DNA of 64,000 bases, from NCBI RefSeq assembly GCF_007829815.1, contig NZ_VIWT01000002.1:186001-250000 (forward strand). The letters are read 5' to 3'. Positions within the stretch are counted from its first letter, which is position 1, and each line of letters opens with the position of its first letter. The notes under the pieces are model-generated. The model had not been told where the DNA came from and did not search any database. It saw only the letters and a list, made by a program, of their open reading frames with translations. Both the position numbers and the translations under genes were made by a program. Below, piece by piece: positions 1 to 9,501 of this stretch. The DNA is from Kitasatospora viridis (GTDB taxonomy: Bacteria > Actinomycetota > Actinomycetes > Streptomycetales > Streptomycetaceae).

Positions 1-828
1 CGCTCCCAGACGCTCGGCGTGGTCACCTTCGACAGCACGCTCTACGGGCCCGCCTCCATGCTGGACGGCATCGAGCGCGCGGCCCGCAGCGCCGGCTACT
101 TCGTCAGCGTCGCCAGCCTGCGCTCACTCGACAGCCGCTCGGTCCAGGAGGCCGTCGACCGCCTGCGCGACCAGGGCGTCGAGGGCGTCGTGGTGATCGC
201 GCCGCAGACCTCCGCGATCAGCGCGGTCGCCAAGCTGTCCAGCTCGGTGCCGGTGGTCGCGGTCGGTTCGGGCACCCAGGCGAGGGTGCCGCTGGTCTCG
301 GTCGACAACCGGGCGGGCGCCGAGGCGGCCACCCGGCACCTGCTGGACCTCGGGCACCGCACGGTGCACCACCTGGCCGGGCCGGCCGGCTGGATGGAGA
401 GCGAGGACCGCCAGAACGGGTGGCGCGACGCCCTGGAGGCCGCCGGTGCCGAGGTGCCGCCGGCCGAGAGCGGCGACTGGAGCGCGCGCTCCGGCTACGA
501 GGCCGGACTGCGGATCGCCCGCGCCGAGGGCGTCAGCGCGGTGTTCTGCGCCAACGACCACATGGCCCTCGGCCTGCTCCGGGCCTTCCACGAGGCCGAC
601 CGGTCGATCCCGCGCGACATCAGCGTGGTCGGCTTCGACGACATCCCCGAGGCCGGGTACTTCACCCCGCCGCTGACCACCGTGCGGCAGGACTTCGGGG
701 AGCTGGGCCGCCGCGCGCTCGAACTGCTCGTCGCCGAACTGGCCGGCGGGCGGGAGGCCCAGCCGCCGGTGCGGATCTCGCCGGAGATGGTGCTGCGCCG
801 CAGCACCGGGCCCGCCGCGCGCGGCTGA
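1..828 (+). CDS. LacI-family transcriptional regulator, C-terminal part (5' end outside window)
   Basis: The frame is open from base 1, so the N-terminal helix-turn-helix lies outside the window and only the sugar-binding and dimerisation part is seen. Recognisable LacI/PBP1-like segments are TLGVVTFDS at the start, GVEGVVVIAPQ, VDNRAGAEAATRHLLDLGHR, AVFCANDHMALGLLRAFHEA and VGFDDIPEAGYFTPPLTTVRQD. Proteins of this type are sugar-responsive repressors. It converges on an arabinose-type ABC importer operon and lies beside araBDA, so it is a reasonable candidate for the repressor of the TGTTAGCGCTAACA sites in this window, but this is inference. The family assignment is secure; the effector is not visible from sequence. 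Confidence 0.9.
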   Translation, partial: RSQTLGVVTFDSTLYGPASMLDGIERAARSAGYFVSVASLRSLDSRSVQEAVDRLRDQGVEGVVVIAPQTSAISAVAKLSSSVPVVAVGSGTQARVPLVSVDNRAGAEAATRHLLDLGHRTVHHLAGPAGWMESEDRQNGWRDALEAAGAEVPPAESGDWSARSGYEAGLRIARAEGVSAVFCANDHMALGLLRAFHEADRSIPRDISVVGFDDIPEAGYFTPPLTTVRQDFGELGRRALELLVAELAGGREAQPPVRISPEMVLRRSTGPAARG

Positions 829-904
829 CCGGCCGTCACTTGGCACGAGATGAAGCCCGCCGCACGCGGCCGGGCATGACGGAGCCACTGCGGCCATGAC
901 GGAA

Positions 905-940
905 CCGCCGTGCGCAGCGCTGCACCGCTGCACACGGCGG
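905..940. terminator. Stem-loop between convergent genes
   Basis: A 15-bp inverted repeat (905-919 with 926-940, one mismatch, 6-nt loop) lies between the end of the LacI gene and the end of the permease gene. No U-tract is seen, as is usual in high-GC actinomycetes. It would work in both directions. Confidence 0.6.
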
Positions 941-993
941 CCCGGCCGCGCGGCGACCCCACCGCGCGGCGCCCCGCCCACGGCTCGCCCCCG

Positions 994-1998
994 CTAGCCC
1001 CGGCGGGACAACCTGCGGGCGCGCAGCCGGTCGGCGAGGATCGCCAACCCGAGCACCACGCCCAGCACGATGTTGGTGTAGTCGGCGTTGACCGCGAGCG
1101 CGATCATGCCGTCGTTGATCAGCTCCAGCAGCACGGCGCCCGCGACGATGCCGAGGATGCGCCCCTGCCCGCCGACCAGCGAGACCCCGCCGATCACCGC
1201 CGCCGCGATCGCGGACAGCTCCCAGCCCACGCCGACGGTCGGCGAGCCGACGCCCATCCGGCCGGCCACCAGCACCCCGCCGAACCCGGCCAAGAGCGAG
1301 CTGGTGACGTACATGGCGATGACCCGCCGGTCGCCGCGGATGCCGGCCAGCCGGGCGGCCTCCCGGTTGCCGCCGACCGCGTACACCTGGCGGCCCGCGT
1401 AGGTGCGCTCCAGGAAGAACCAGGCCGCCACCGCGATCACGGCGAACAGCACGGCGGGCAGCGGGATTTGGGCCACGAAGGTCTGGCTGAGGTCGCCGAA
1501 GACGCCGGAGATGCCGACCACCGGGATGCCGGAGGTGATCGCCAGCGCCGCGCCCTGGGCGACGGTGTAGGTGACCAGGGTGGTGACGAACGGCGGCATG
1601 GCCAGCTTGGTCACCGCCAGCCCGTGCAGCCACCCGACCAGACCGGTCAGCGCCAGCGTGCACACGATGGCCAGCGGGGCCGGCATCCCGGCCTTGACGT
1701 TGAACCAGGCGGCGAGCACCACCGACAGGCCGAGCAGCGCGCCCACCGAGAGGTCGATGCCGCCGGTCAGGATGACCAGCGACTCGCCGATCGCGATGAC
1801 GCCGTACTGGGCCAGGTCCGCGCCCATGTTCTGCAGGTTGACCGCCCCGGCGAAGGCCGGCTTGTCGATCGCCAGGCCGGCGAAGAGCAGCACGCAGGCG
1901 AGCACCACGCCGACCTCGGGGGTCCGCGCGAGCCGGCCCAGCGCCGACCCGGCCCCCGTCGGCTTCCCTGCCGATGCCGTACCGGTTTCCGTGGTCAC
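994..1998 (-). CDS. Sugar ABC transporter permease (RbsC/AraH type)
   Basis: Polytopic inner-membrane permease of the CUT2 class (ribose/arabinose/galactose), 334 residues. The sequence has a run of hydrophobic helices and the family segment GESLVILTGGIDLSVGALLG. The GTG start at 1998 overlaps the TGA of the ATPase gene (GTGA), so translation is probably coupled; longer in-frame starts would run into the ATPase gene. It is the last gene of the binding protein-ATPase-permease operon driven from the operator-bearing promoter near 4.8 kb. The neighbouring araBDA operon suggests L-arabinose as substrate (inference). Confidence 0.9.
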   Translation of the reverse strand: MTTETGTASAGKPTGAGSALGRLARTPEVGVVLACVLLFAGLAIDKPAFAGAVNLQNMGADLAQYGVIAIGESLVILTGGIDLSVGALLGLSVVLAAWFNVKAGMPAPLAIVCTLALTGLVGWLHGLAVTKLAMPPFVTTLVTYTVAQGAALAITSGIPVVGISGVFGDLSQTFVAQIPLPAVLFAVIAVAAWFFLERTYAGRQVYAVGGNREAARLAGIRGDRRVIAMYVTSSLLAGFGGVLVAGRMGVGSPTVGVGWELSAIAAAVIGGVSLVGGQGRILGIVAGAVLLELINDGMIALAVNADYTNIVLGVVLGLAILADRLRARRLSRRG

Positions 1999-3518
1999 AC
2001 CGACACCTCCGTCCCCGCCGCGGCGGTCATGATCGTCTCCTTGCTGAACCGGTCGCGCGGGATGTCCGCGACGATCCGGCCGTGCGCCATCACCACGATC
2101 CGGTGGCAGATCCACAGCAGTTCCTCCAGCTCGGAGGAGGCGGCGAGGACCGCCGACCCCTCCTTCGCGGCGTCGTCGATCAGCCGGTAGATGTCGGCCT
2201 TGGCGCCGACGTCCACCCCTCGGGTCGGTTCGTCGAGCAGCAGCACCCGGGGCCGCGCGGCCAGCCAGCGGCCGAAGACGACCTTCTGCTGGTTGCCGCC
2301 CGACAGGTCGCCGATCGGCTGTTCCGGGCTGTGCAGCCGGACCTTGAGGTCCCGCACGATCCGGTCGGCGTGCTCGCGGTCGGCGCGCGGGGTGAGCACG
2401 CCGTGGCGGCTGATCCCGCGCAGGGTGGTCAGGGTGGCGTTCCAGCGCACCGAGTGGGTCAGGACCAGCGACTGCTGCTTGCGGTCCTCCGGCACCAGGC
2501 CGAGGCCGGCCGCCACCGCGTCGGCGGGGTGCCTGGGGTGGAAGTCGGTGCCGCCGAGGGTGACCGTGCCGCCGGTGCGCGGCTGGGCGCCCATGAGGGT
2601 GTGCAGCAGGCGGCTGCGGCCGGAGCCCATCAGCCCGGCCACGCCGACGATCTCGCCGGCCCGCAGGTCGAGGTCGACCGGACCGAGCCCGTCGGCGGTC
2701 AGGCCGCGGGCCGACAGCACGGTGGCCCGGTCGGCCGGCGGCGGGGTGACGTCGATCCGGGCCAGTTCGCTGCCGACCATCTCGCGGATCAGCCGCTCCT
2801 CGGTGGCCTCCTGCGGGGTGAGGTCGGCGACCAGTCGCCCGCTCCGCAGCACGATCACCCGGTCGGCCAACTCCCGCACCTCGTCAAGACGGTGGCCGAT
2901 GAACAGGACGCAGCCGCCGGCCGCCGCGTGGCGCTTGGCGAGGTCGAGGACCTGCCCGGCCTCGACGGGGCCCAGCGAGGAGGTCGGCTCGTCCAGGATC
3001 AGCACCAGGGGGCGCTGGCCCCAGGCCTTGGCGATCTCGATCATCTGGCGGACGGGGACCGGCAGTTGCTCGACCGGCTGGTCCACGTCGACTTCGACCC
3101 CCACCTCGGCGAGCAGCTCGCGCGCCGCGCGCCGGGTGCCGGCCCGGTCGAAGAGCCAGCGGCCCAGCACTCGTCGGTCCGCTGCGGCTGGCCGGCGGCC
3201 GAGCAGCAAGTTCTCGGCCACCGACAACTGCCCGACCAGCGGGAACTCCTGGGCGACCAGCGCGACCCCGAGGGCCTTGGCGTGGTCGGGGCGGCCGCCG
3301 TGCAGCGGGCGGCCGTCGACCAGCACCGCTCCGGTGCTCGGGGTGACGGTGCCGGAGAGCACGCCCATCAGGGTGGACTTGCCCGCGCCGTTCTCCCCGA
3401 CCACGCCGACGATCTGACCCTTCGTCAACTCCAGTTCGGGCAGGTCCAGCACGGTGACCGGCCCGTAGCTCTTGCTGACGCCGCGCAGTGCGATGGCGGC
3501 GTCGGTCCCGGTGGTCAT
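1995..3518 (-). CDS. Sugar ABC transporter ATP-binding protein, tandem ATPase (RbsA/AraG type)
   Basis: About 507 residues, the usual size for a CUT2 ATPase with two fused nucleotide-binding domains. The first domain has a Walker A GENGAGKST and a DEPTSSLGP Walker B region. The second has GLMGSGRSR in place of a standard Walker A, an LSGGNQQKVVFGRWL signature and DEPTRGVDVGAK. The degenerate Walker A in the second half is typical for RbsA-like proteins. The ATG start at 3518 overlaps the TGA of the binding-protein gene (ATGA), and the gene ends in a GTGA overlap with the permease. It energises uptake of a monosaccharide, probably L-arabinose. Confidence 0.92.
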   Translation of the reverse strand: MTTGTDAAIALRGVSKSYGPVTVLDLPELELTKGQIVGVVGENGAGKSTLMGVLSGTVTPSTGAVLVDGRPLHGGRPDHAKALGVALVAQEFPLVGQLSVAENLLLGRRPAAADRRVLGRWLFDRAGTRRAARELLAEVGVEVDVDQPVEQLPVPVRQMIEIAKAWGQRPLVLILDEPTSSLGPVEAGQVLDLAKRHAAAGGCVLFIGHRLDEVRELADRVIVLRSGRLVADLTPQEATEERLIREMVGSELARIDVTPPPADRATVLSARGLTADGLGPVDLDLRAGEIVGVAGLMGSGRSRLLHTLMGAQPRTGGTVTLGGTDFHPRHPADAVAAGLGLVPEDRKQQSLVLTHSVRWNATLTTLRGISRHGVLTPRADREHADRIVRDLKVRLHSPEQPIGDLSGGNQQKVVFGRWLAARPRVLLLDEPTRGVDVGAKADIYRLIDDAAKEGSAVLAASSELEELLWICHRIVVMAHGRIVADIPRDRFSKETIMTAAAGTEVSV

Positions 3519-4663
3519 CCCGAGATGCCGAGCTTGGCCAGCATGGACTGGTAGTCGGCGAGGTTGGCCTGGGTGACCACGCCGACCCCGGAGCTGAGGG
3601 TGGTGCCGTCGGACTCCAGGTAGGGCTTGACCATGGCCATGGTGGCGTCCTTGCCGAGCACCTTGAGGGCGGCGAGCAGGTAGGCGCCGGTGTAGCCCTG
3701 CTGGTAGGGCTGCTGGAGGATGCTGGCCTGGATGACGCCCTTCTTGAGGAAGTCGAGGGTCTGCGGGTCGCTGTCGTCGCAGATGACCTTGATCTTGCCG
3801 CTCTTGCCCGCCGACTGGACGGCCTGGCCCGCGGCCGGGCCGTCGTAGGAGTAGACGCCGTAGATGCCGTTGACGCCGGGGTTGGTCTGGAAGGCGTTCT
3901 CGGCGTTCGAGAGCGCCTTGGACTGGTCCATGCCGTCGCTGATCTTCTGGAGCACCTTGACGTCGGAGCCCTTGAGTGCGTCCTCGAAGCCCTGGATGCG
4001 CTCGACGGCGTTGGAGGCGGTGAGCGAGCCGACCAGGATCACCACCTGGCCCTTGCCGCCGAGGGCGGCCTTCATCGCCTCGCCGGCCTTCTGCCCGGCC
4101 TGGTAGTTCGGGGTGCCGAGGTAGAGCGCCGCGCCGTCCTCGGGGGGCAGCGGGGAGTCGATGGCCAGGACGGGGACGCCGGCGCTGGTGTAGGAGTCGA
4201 TCGGGGCCTTGACGGCGGTGGCGTCGATCGCCGACACCTCCAGGCCGGTGAGGTTCTGCGAGTGCAGCGCGGAGAGCATGGAGAGCTGCTGGTCGAGCCG
4301 GCCGTTCGCGGGGGCCTGGAAGGTGCCCTTGACGGACAGGTCGCCGGTGCCCTTGGTGAAGCCGATCTTGCCGGCGTTCCAGTAGTCCACCGCGACGTTG
4401 ACCACCATCGCCTCGTTGAGCTGGGAGAGGTCCTTGCCGGCGAGGGCGTCCTTGATCGACTGGTCGAGCTTGGCGAGGTTGGCGTCGTTGAAGGTGATGT
4501 CGCCCTGGATGCTCGCGGCGGCGGCGCCGGAGGTGGCGGGGCTCGCGCTGCCGGCGCCCTGCTTGCTGCAGGCGGCCGCGGACAGCACCACGGAGGTGGC
4601 GGCCAACAGGACGGTGAGCCTGAGGAGGCCTGGACGTCGGCGGGTCGGGGTTGCGGTGCGCAC
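3515..4663 (-). CDS. Sugar ABC transporter substrate-binding lipoprotein (periplasmic-binding type 4)
   Basis: 382 residues. The N-terminus carries basic residues, a hydrophobic stretch and the lipobox LSAAAC followed by SKQ, so it is a lipid-anchored binding protein. The mature part resembles ribose/arabinose-binding proteins (for example VPVLAIDSPLPPEDG and a GIYGVYSYDGPAAGQA hinge-region segment). The GTG at 4663 is chosen because GAGAGG lies about 8 bases upstream and the signal peptide begins there. A longer ATG reading would pass through the operator. It is the first gene of the importer operon and shares its intergenic region with divergent araB. Confidence 0.92.
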   Translation of the reverse strand: MRTATPTRRRPGLLRLTVLLAATSVVLSAAACSKQGAGSASPATSGAAAASIQGDITFNDANLAKLDQSIKDALAGKDLSQLNEAMVVNVAVDYWNAGKIGFTKGTGDLSVKGTFQAPANGRLDQQLSMLSALHSQNLTGLEVSAIDATAVKAPIDSYTSAGVPVLAIDSPLPPEDGAALYLGTPNYQAGQKAGEAMKAALGGKGQVVILVGSLTASNAVERIQGFEDALKGSDVKVLQKISDGMDQSKALSNAENAFQTNPGVNGIYGVYSYDGPAAGQAVQSAGKSGKIKVICDDSDPQTLDFLKKGVIQASILQQPYQQGYTGAYLLAALKVLGKDATMAMVKPYLESDGTTLSSGVGVVTQANLADYQSMLAKLGISG

Positions 4664-4786
4664 GGTGCTGTCCTCTCGGTGGGCCGTACCGGGTGGGGAA
4701 CGGCGGGTCACGGGTGCCGGTGGCACTGGCGGTGCCGGCGTGGTGGAGGCGTTCGTGTTGCACGGGCGTTTCGGGGGGTGGCGAGT

Positions 4787-4816
4787 ATTGTTAGCGCTCA
4801 CACGGGTGGGCGTCAA
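4787..4816 (-). promoter_or_regulatory. Promoter with LacI-type operator for the sugar importer operon
   Basis: Reading the minus strand, TTGACG (4811-4816) is followed after 18 bp by AACAAT (4787-4792). The operator reads TGTTAGCGCTCACA on the plus strand (4789-4802) and covers the spacer and the -10. It differs by one base from the perfect palindrome seen at 11028. The same layout occurs at araB and galM. Confidence 0.75.
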
Positions 4817-4910
4817 CGGGTCGGCGGGGCCCGGGTTTTCCGGTCGCCGTCAGTGGACTGACGGGGCGTCACGCCCTTGTTCGACCGGGATCCGGTGCTT
4901 GTCAGAGCCC

Positions 4911-4939
4911 TTGACAGGCCGATTGTTAGCGTTAACAAT
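4911..4939 (+). promoter_or_regulatory. araBDA promoter with LacI-type operator
   Basis: A perfect TTGACA (4911-4916) is separated by 17 bp from AACAAT (4934-4939). The operator TGTTAGCGTTAACA (4924-4937) fills the spacer and -10, so a bound repressor would exclude RNA polymerase. The intergenic region 4664-5147 holds this promoter and the divergent importer promoter; nothing else is evident apart from a long GC-rich leader before araB. Confidence 0.8.
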
Positions 4940-5147
4940 TTGCCTGCCGCCGGCCGTCACCGGCGGCGCCCGACCCACCCCACTCCGCCGGCGGGCGCCA
5001 AGACCCGCTTCCGTCGCCCACCGGCGGCCCCCGTTCCACCCTTCCCCAGAGGTGTGGAACGGCAGGCCGGTCGCCGACTCCCGCGCTGACGCGGGACGAG
5101 TCGGCGACCGGCCCCGACATCGGACCCCTCGCAACGAAGGACCAGAC

Positions 5148-6851
5148 GTGACCGTGCCACCCGCCACCCCGGACCCGGACCGCTACGTCGTCGGCGTCGA
5201 CTTCGGCACGCTCTCCGGCCGTGCCGTGGTGGTCCGAGTGCGCGACGGCGAGGAGCTCGGGACCGCCGTCCACGAGTACCCGCACGCCGTCATCGAGCAG
5301 CGGCTGCCCGGCACCGGCGCGGCGCTGCCCCCGGACTGGGCGCTCCAGCACCCCGCCGACTGGCGCGACGTGCTGCGCACCGCCGTCCCCGCCGCCGTGG
5401 CTGCCGCCGGCGTGGACCCCGCCCTGATCATCGGCATCGCCACCGACTTCACCGCCTGCACCGTGCTGCCCGCCCGCGCCGACGGCACCGCGCTCGCCGA
5501 GCTCCCGCAGTGGGCCGACCGCCCGCACGCCTGGCCCAAGCTCTGGAAGCACCACGCCGCCCAGCAGCAGGCCGACCGCATCAACGACCTGGCCCACGCC
5601 CGCGGCGAGAAGTGGATCGCGCGCTACGGCGGCAAGATCTCCGCTGAGTGGCAGTACGCCAAGGCGCTGCAGCTGCTGGAGGAGGACCCCGAGGTCTACG
5701 CGGCCTGCGAGCGCTGGATCGAGGCCGCCGACTGGATCGTCTGGCAGCTCACCGGCGCCGAGAGCCGCAACGCCTGCACCGCCGGCTACAAGGGCCAGTA
5801 CCAGGACGGCGCGTACCCGAGCGAGGAGTACCTGGCCGCGCTGCACCCGCAGTTCGCCGACTTCGCCCGCACCCGGCTGGAGCACCCGCTGGCCGCGCTC
5901 GGCTCCCGGGTCGGCTCGCTGACCGCCGAGGCGGCCGGCTGGACCGGCCTGCCGCAGGGCATCGCCGTCGCCGCCGGCAACGTGGACGCCCACGTCGCCG
6001 CGCCCGCCGCGCGCGCCGTGGAGAACGGGCAGCTGCTCGCCATCATGGGCACCTCCACCTGCCACGTGGTCAACGGGCCGGTCCTGGCCGAGGTGCCCGG
6101 CATCTGCGGCGTGGTCGAGAACGGCATCGTCACCGGCAGCTACGGCTACGAGGCCGGCCAGAGCGCCGTCGGCGACATCTTCGCCTGGTGGCTGCGCCAG
6201 GGCCTGCCCGCCGACTACCTCGCCGAGGCCGGGGCCAATGGCGAGGACGCGCACCAGCTGCTCACCCGCAAGGCCGCGGACCAACCCGTCGGGGGGCACG
6301 GCCTGGTGGCGCTGGACTGGCTGAACGGCAACCGCAGCACCCTGGTCGACCACGACCTGTCCGGCGTGATCGTCGGCCTCACCCTGGCCACCCGCCCGGA
6401 GGAGGTCTACCGCGCCCTGCTGGAGGCCACCGCGTTCGGCACCCGGGTCATCGTGGAGGCGCTGGAGCAGGGCGGGGTGCCGGTCACCGAGTACATCGTC
6501 ACCGGCGGCCTCGGCAAGAACGCCCTGCTGATGCAGATCCACGCCGACGTGCTGCGCCGACCGGTCTCGCTCGCCGTGTCCGAGCAGGGCCCGGCCGTCG
6601 GCTCGGCCATCCACGCCGCCGTCGCCGCCGGGGCCCACCCCGACGTGCGGACCGCCTCCGCGGCGATGGGCCGCAAGCGCTCCGACGCCTACCGGCCCGA
6701 CCCCGAGCGCGCCGACGCCTACGACCGGCTCTACGCCGAGTACCGCGCCCTGCACGACAAGTTCGCCACCGACGGCACCCTGCACCGGCTGCGCCGCATC
6801 CGCAACGCCGCGCTGGCGGCCGCCCCGACCACTTCGAGTGAGGCACCGTGA
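5148..6851 (+). CDS. araB: L-ribulokinase
   Basis: Phosphorylates L-ribulose to L-ribulose 5-phosphate, the second step of L-arabinose use, in the cytoplasm. 567 residues, close to known AraB. FGGY-kinase features are VGVDFGTLSGRAVVV at the N-terminus (phosphate-binding), GGKISAEWQYAKALQLLEED, GNVDAHVAAPAA, MGTSTCHVV and VTGGLGKNALLMQI near the C-terminus. The GTG at 5148 has an AAGGA upstream (about 5136) and starts just before the first kinase motif. The gene ends in a GTGA overlap with araD, consistent with an araB-araD-araA operon. Confidence 0.95.
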   Translation: MTVPPATPDPDRYVVGVDFGTLSGRAVVVRVRDGEELGTAVHEYPHAVIEQRLPGTGAALPPDWALQHPADWRDVLRTAVPAAVAAAGVDPALIIGIATDFTACTVLPARADGTALAELPQWADRPHAWPKLWKHHAAQQQADRINDLAHARGEKWIARYGGKISAEWQYAKALQLLEEDPEVYAACERWIEAADWIVWQLTGAESRNACTAGYKGQYQDGAYPSEEYLAALHPQFADFARTRLEHPLAALGSRVGSLTAEAAGWTGLPQGIAVAAGNVDAHVAAPAARAVENGQLLAIMGTSTCHVVNGPVLAEVPGICGVVENGIVTGSYGYEAGQSAVGDIFAWWLRQGLPADYLAEAGANGEDAHQLLTRKAADQPVGGHGLVALDWLNGNRSTLVDHDLSGVIVGLTLATRPEEVYRALLEATAFGTRVIVEALEQGGVPVTEYIVTGGLGKNALLMQIHADVLRRPVSLAVSEQGPAVGSAIHAAVAAGAHPDVRTASAAMGRKRSDAYRPDPERADAYDRLYAEYRALHDKFATDGTLHRLRRIRNAALAAAPTTSSEAP

Positions 6852-7522
6852 CCACGACCATCGACGCGATCCGCCGCCAGGTCAGCGACCTGCACCAGGA
6901 GTTGGTGCGCTACGGCCTGGTGGTCTGGACGGCCGGCAACGTCTCCGCCCGCGTCCCGGGCGAGGACCTGCTGGTGATCAAGCCCAGCGGCGTCCCGTAC
7001 GAGGAGCTGTCGCCGGAGAACATGATCGTCTGCGACCTGGACGGCAACGTCGTCGAGGGCAAGCACTCGCCCTCCTCCGACACCGCCGCCCACGCCTACG
7101 TCTACCGCCACCGGCCCGACGTCGGGGGAGTGGTGCACACCCACTCCACCTACGCCTGCGCCTGGGCGGCCCGCGGCGAGGCGGTGCCCTGCGTGCTCAC
7201 CGCGATGGCCGACGAGTTCGGCGCCGAGATCCCGATCGGCCCGTTCGCGCTGATCGGCGACGACTCGATCGGCCGGGGCATCGTGGAGACCCTCGACGGC
7301 CACCGCTCGCCCGCCGTGCTGATGAAGAGCCACGGCGTCTTCACCATCGGCAAGGACGCCAAGGCCGCCGTCAAGGCGGCCGTGATGTGCGAGGACGTGG
7401 CACGCACCGTGCACATCTCCCGCCAGCTCGGCGAGCCGCTGCCGATCGCCCAGGCGGACATCGACAGCCTCAACGACCGCTACCAGAACGTCTACGGCCA
7501 GCGCCCCGCGGCCGCCCAGTGA
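6848..7522 (+). CDS. araD: L-ribulose-5-phosphate 4-epimerase
   Basis: Converts L-ribulose 5-phosphate to D-xylulose 5-phosphate, the final arabinose-specific step. 224 residues, the usual size of this class II aldolase-fold enzyme. Zinc and substrate segments visible include GNVSARVPGEDLLVIKPSG, PSSDTAAHAYVYRHRPDVGG and the metal-binding HTHSTYACAWAARG. The GTG start overlaps the araB stop by 4 bases. It is followed after 10 bases, which include an AGGAG, by araA. Confidence 0.93.
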   Translation: MTTTIDAIRRQVSDLHQELVRYGLVVWTAGNVSARVPGEDLLVIKPSGVPYEELSPENMIVCDLDGNVVEGKHSPSSDTAAHAYVYRHRPDVGGVVHTHSTYACAWAARGEAVPCVLTAMADEFGAEIPIGPFALIGDDSIGRGIVETLDGHRSPAVLMKSHGVFTIGKDAKAAVKAAVMCEDVARTVHISRQLGEPLPIAQADIDSLNDRYQNVYGQRPAAAQ

Positions 7523-7532
7523 GGAGTCAGCA

Positions 7533-9041
7533 GTGAACCGGAGCACCGAGGGACCCGAGATCTGGTTCCTGACGGGTAGTCAGGAGATGTACGGCGAGGA
7601 GACGCTGCGCCAGGTCGCCGAGCAGTCCTGGCAGATCGCGGCCGCGCTGGGCAAGTCGTCCGAGCTGCCCGTCAAGCTGGTCTGGCAGCCCGTGCTCACC
7701 GGCGACGCGGCGATCCGCCGGATCTGCCTGGAGGCCGACGCCAACGACCGGTGCATCGGCCTGATCACCTGGATGCACACCTTCTCACCGGCCAAGATGT
7801 GGATCACCGGCCTGTCCGGGCTGCGCAAGCCGCTGCTGCACCTGCACACCCAGGCCAACGTCGACCTGCCCTGGCAGTCCATCGACATGGACTTCATGAA
7901 CCTGAACCAGGCCGCCCACGGCGACCGGGAGTTCGGCTTCGTGCAGACCAGGCTCGGGGTGGCCCGCAAGACCGTCGTCGGGCACGTAAGCGACCCGGCC
8001 GTGACCGCCAGGGTCGGCGCGTGGGCCCGGGCCGCCGTCGGCCGGGCCGAGCTGGGCAGCCTGCGACTGGCCCGGTTCGGCGACAACATGCGCGACGTCG
8101 CCGTCACCGAGGGCGACAAGGTGGAGGCGCAGCGCCGGTTCGGCGTCTCGGTCAACACCTACGGCGTCAACGACCTCGTAGCGGCGGTGGATTCGACCTC
8201 GGACGAGGAGGTCGGCGCGCTGGTCGAGGAGTACCGGGACACCTACCGCCTCGCCCCCGAGCTGGCCGCGGACGGTGCCCAGCACGACGCGCTGCGCTAC
8301 GCGGCCAAGATCGAGCTCGGCCTGCGCGGCTTCCTGGACGCCGGCGGCTTCAAGGCCTTCACCACCAACTTCGAGGACCTCGGCGGCCTGCGCCAGCTGC
8401 CCGGGCTCGCCGTGCAGCGGCTGATGGCCGACGGCTACGGCTTCGGCGGCGAGGGCGACTGGAAGACCTCGCTGCTGCTGCGGACCGTCAAGGCGATGGC
8501 CGCCGGCCGGCCCGGGGGCACCTCCTTCATGGAGGACTACACCTACCACCTGGAGCCCGGGCGGGAGTTGGTGCTCGGGGCGCACATGCTGGAGGTCTGC
8601 CCGAGCATCGCCGCCGGCACGCCGTCCTGCGAGATCCACCCGCTGTCCATCGGCGGCCGGGAGGACCCGGTCCGGCTGGTCTTCGACGCGGCGCCGGGCC
8701 CGGCCGTGGTGGTCGGCCTGGCCGACCTCGGGGACCGGTTCCGGCTGGTCGCCAACGAGGTCGACGTGGTCGAGCCGCCGGCGCCGCTGCCCAACCTGCC
8801 GGTCGCCAGGGCGGTCTGGCGGCCCCGCCCGGACCTGCGCGGCTCGGCCGAGGCCTGGCTGATGGCCGGCGCGCCGCACCACACCGTGCTCTCCAGCGCG
8901 GTGGGCACCGAGGAGCTGGACGACCTCGCGGAGATGCTCGCGGTCGAGCTGCTGGTGATCGACGCCGACACCACGAGCCGCCGGTTCGTCCGGGAGCTGC
9001 GCTGGAACCAGGCCTACCACCGCCTGGCACAGGGGTTCTAG
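7533..9041 (+). CDS. araA: L-arabinose isomerase
   Basis: Isomerises L-arabinose to L-ribulose, the entry step. 502 residues, as expected. The opening EIWFLTGSQEMYGEETLRQV is diagnostic, and other conserved parts are CIGLITWMHTFSPAKMWI, HTQANVDLPW, GEGDWKTSLLLR and GGTSFMEDYTYHLEPG. The GTG at 7533 follows an AGGAG in the short gap after araD. It is the last gene of araBDA and is followed by a strong stem-loop. Confidence 0.96.
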   Translation: MNRSTEGPEIWFLTGSQEMYGEETLRQVAEQSWQIAAALGKSSELPVKLVWQPVLTGDAAIRRICLEADANDRCIGLITWMHTFSPAKMWITGLSGLRKPLLHLHTQANVDLPWQSIDMDFMNLNQAAHGDREFGFVQTRLGVARKTVVGHVSDPAVTARVGAWARAAVGRAELGSLRLARFGDNMRDVAVTEGDKVEAQRRFGVSVNTYGVNDLVAAVDSTSDEEVGALVEEYRDTYRLAPELAADGAQHDALRYAAKIELGLRGFLDAGGFKAFTTNFEDLGGLRQLPGLAVQRLMADGYGFGGEGDWKTSLLLRTVKAMAAGRPGGTSFMEDYTYHLEPGRELVLGAHMLEVCPSIAAGTPSCEIHPLSIGGREDPVRLVFDAAPGPAVVVGLADLGDRFRLVANEVDVVEPPAPLPNLPVARAVWRPRPDLRGSAEAWLMAGAPHHTVLSSAVGTEELDDLAEMLAVELLVIDADTTSRRFVRELRWNQAYHRLAQGF

Positions 9042-9053
9042 AGAGGCGCTGGT

Positions 9054-9092
9054 CGGGCCCGGACGGCGGGGGTGGCGCGCCGTCCGGGCCCG
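9054..9092. terminator. Strong bidirectional stem-loop between araA and the xylanase gene
   Basis: A perfect 15-bp stem (9054-9068 with 9078-9092) has a 9-nt loop. It lies between convergent genes and begins 13 bases after the araA stop. Confidence 0.8.
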
Positions 9093-9111
9093 GGTCAGGG
9101 AGTGGTGGCTG

Positions 9112-9501
9112 TCAGCCGAGGGTCCACTGCTGGTTGGTGGCGCCGGAGCAGGTCCAGAGTTGGGCGAGGGTGCCGTTGGTGGTGGCGGCGCCGGTGACGT
9201 CCAGGCACAGGCCGGACTGGGTGTTGGTGACGCTGCCGTCGGAGTTGAGGTGCCACTGCTGGTTGGTCTGGCCGTTGCAGGGCCACACGTCGACCTTGGT
9301 GCCGTTGGTGGTGCCCCTGCCGTAGGCGTCCAGGCACAGCTGGGTGCTGCCGCTGTAGACGGTCAGCTGGTCGGAAGAGGTGTGGGTCCAGGTCTGGTTC
9401 GAGCCGCCCCAGCAGTCGTAGATCTGCACCTGGGTGCCGGCCGTGGTCGAGCCGTTCGGCACGTCCAGGCACCTGCCCGAACCCGTACCGCGCAACGCAC
9501 C
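9112..9501 (-). repeat. Ricin-module repeat, copy 1 (inverted partner of 12181-12570)
   Basis: This 390-bp stretch encodes the CBM13 module of the xylanase. Base-by-base comparison with 12181-12570 in opposite orientation shows 4 mismatches. Two of them change an amino acid (TTNG/TSNG and NTQ/NAQ). Confidence 0.95.

Noticed and set aside
4738..4816. N-terminal extension of the importer binding protein up to ATG 4816
   Set aside because: It would translate through the operator and -10 region and place about 50 residues before a complete lipoprotein signal peptide.
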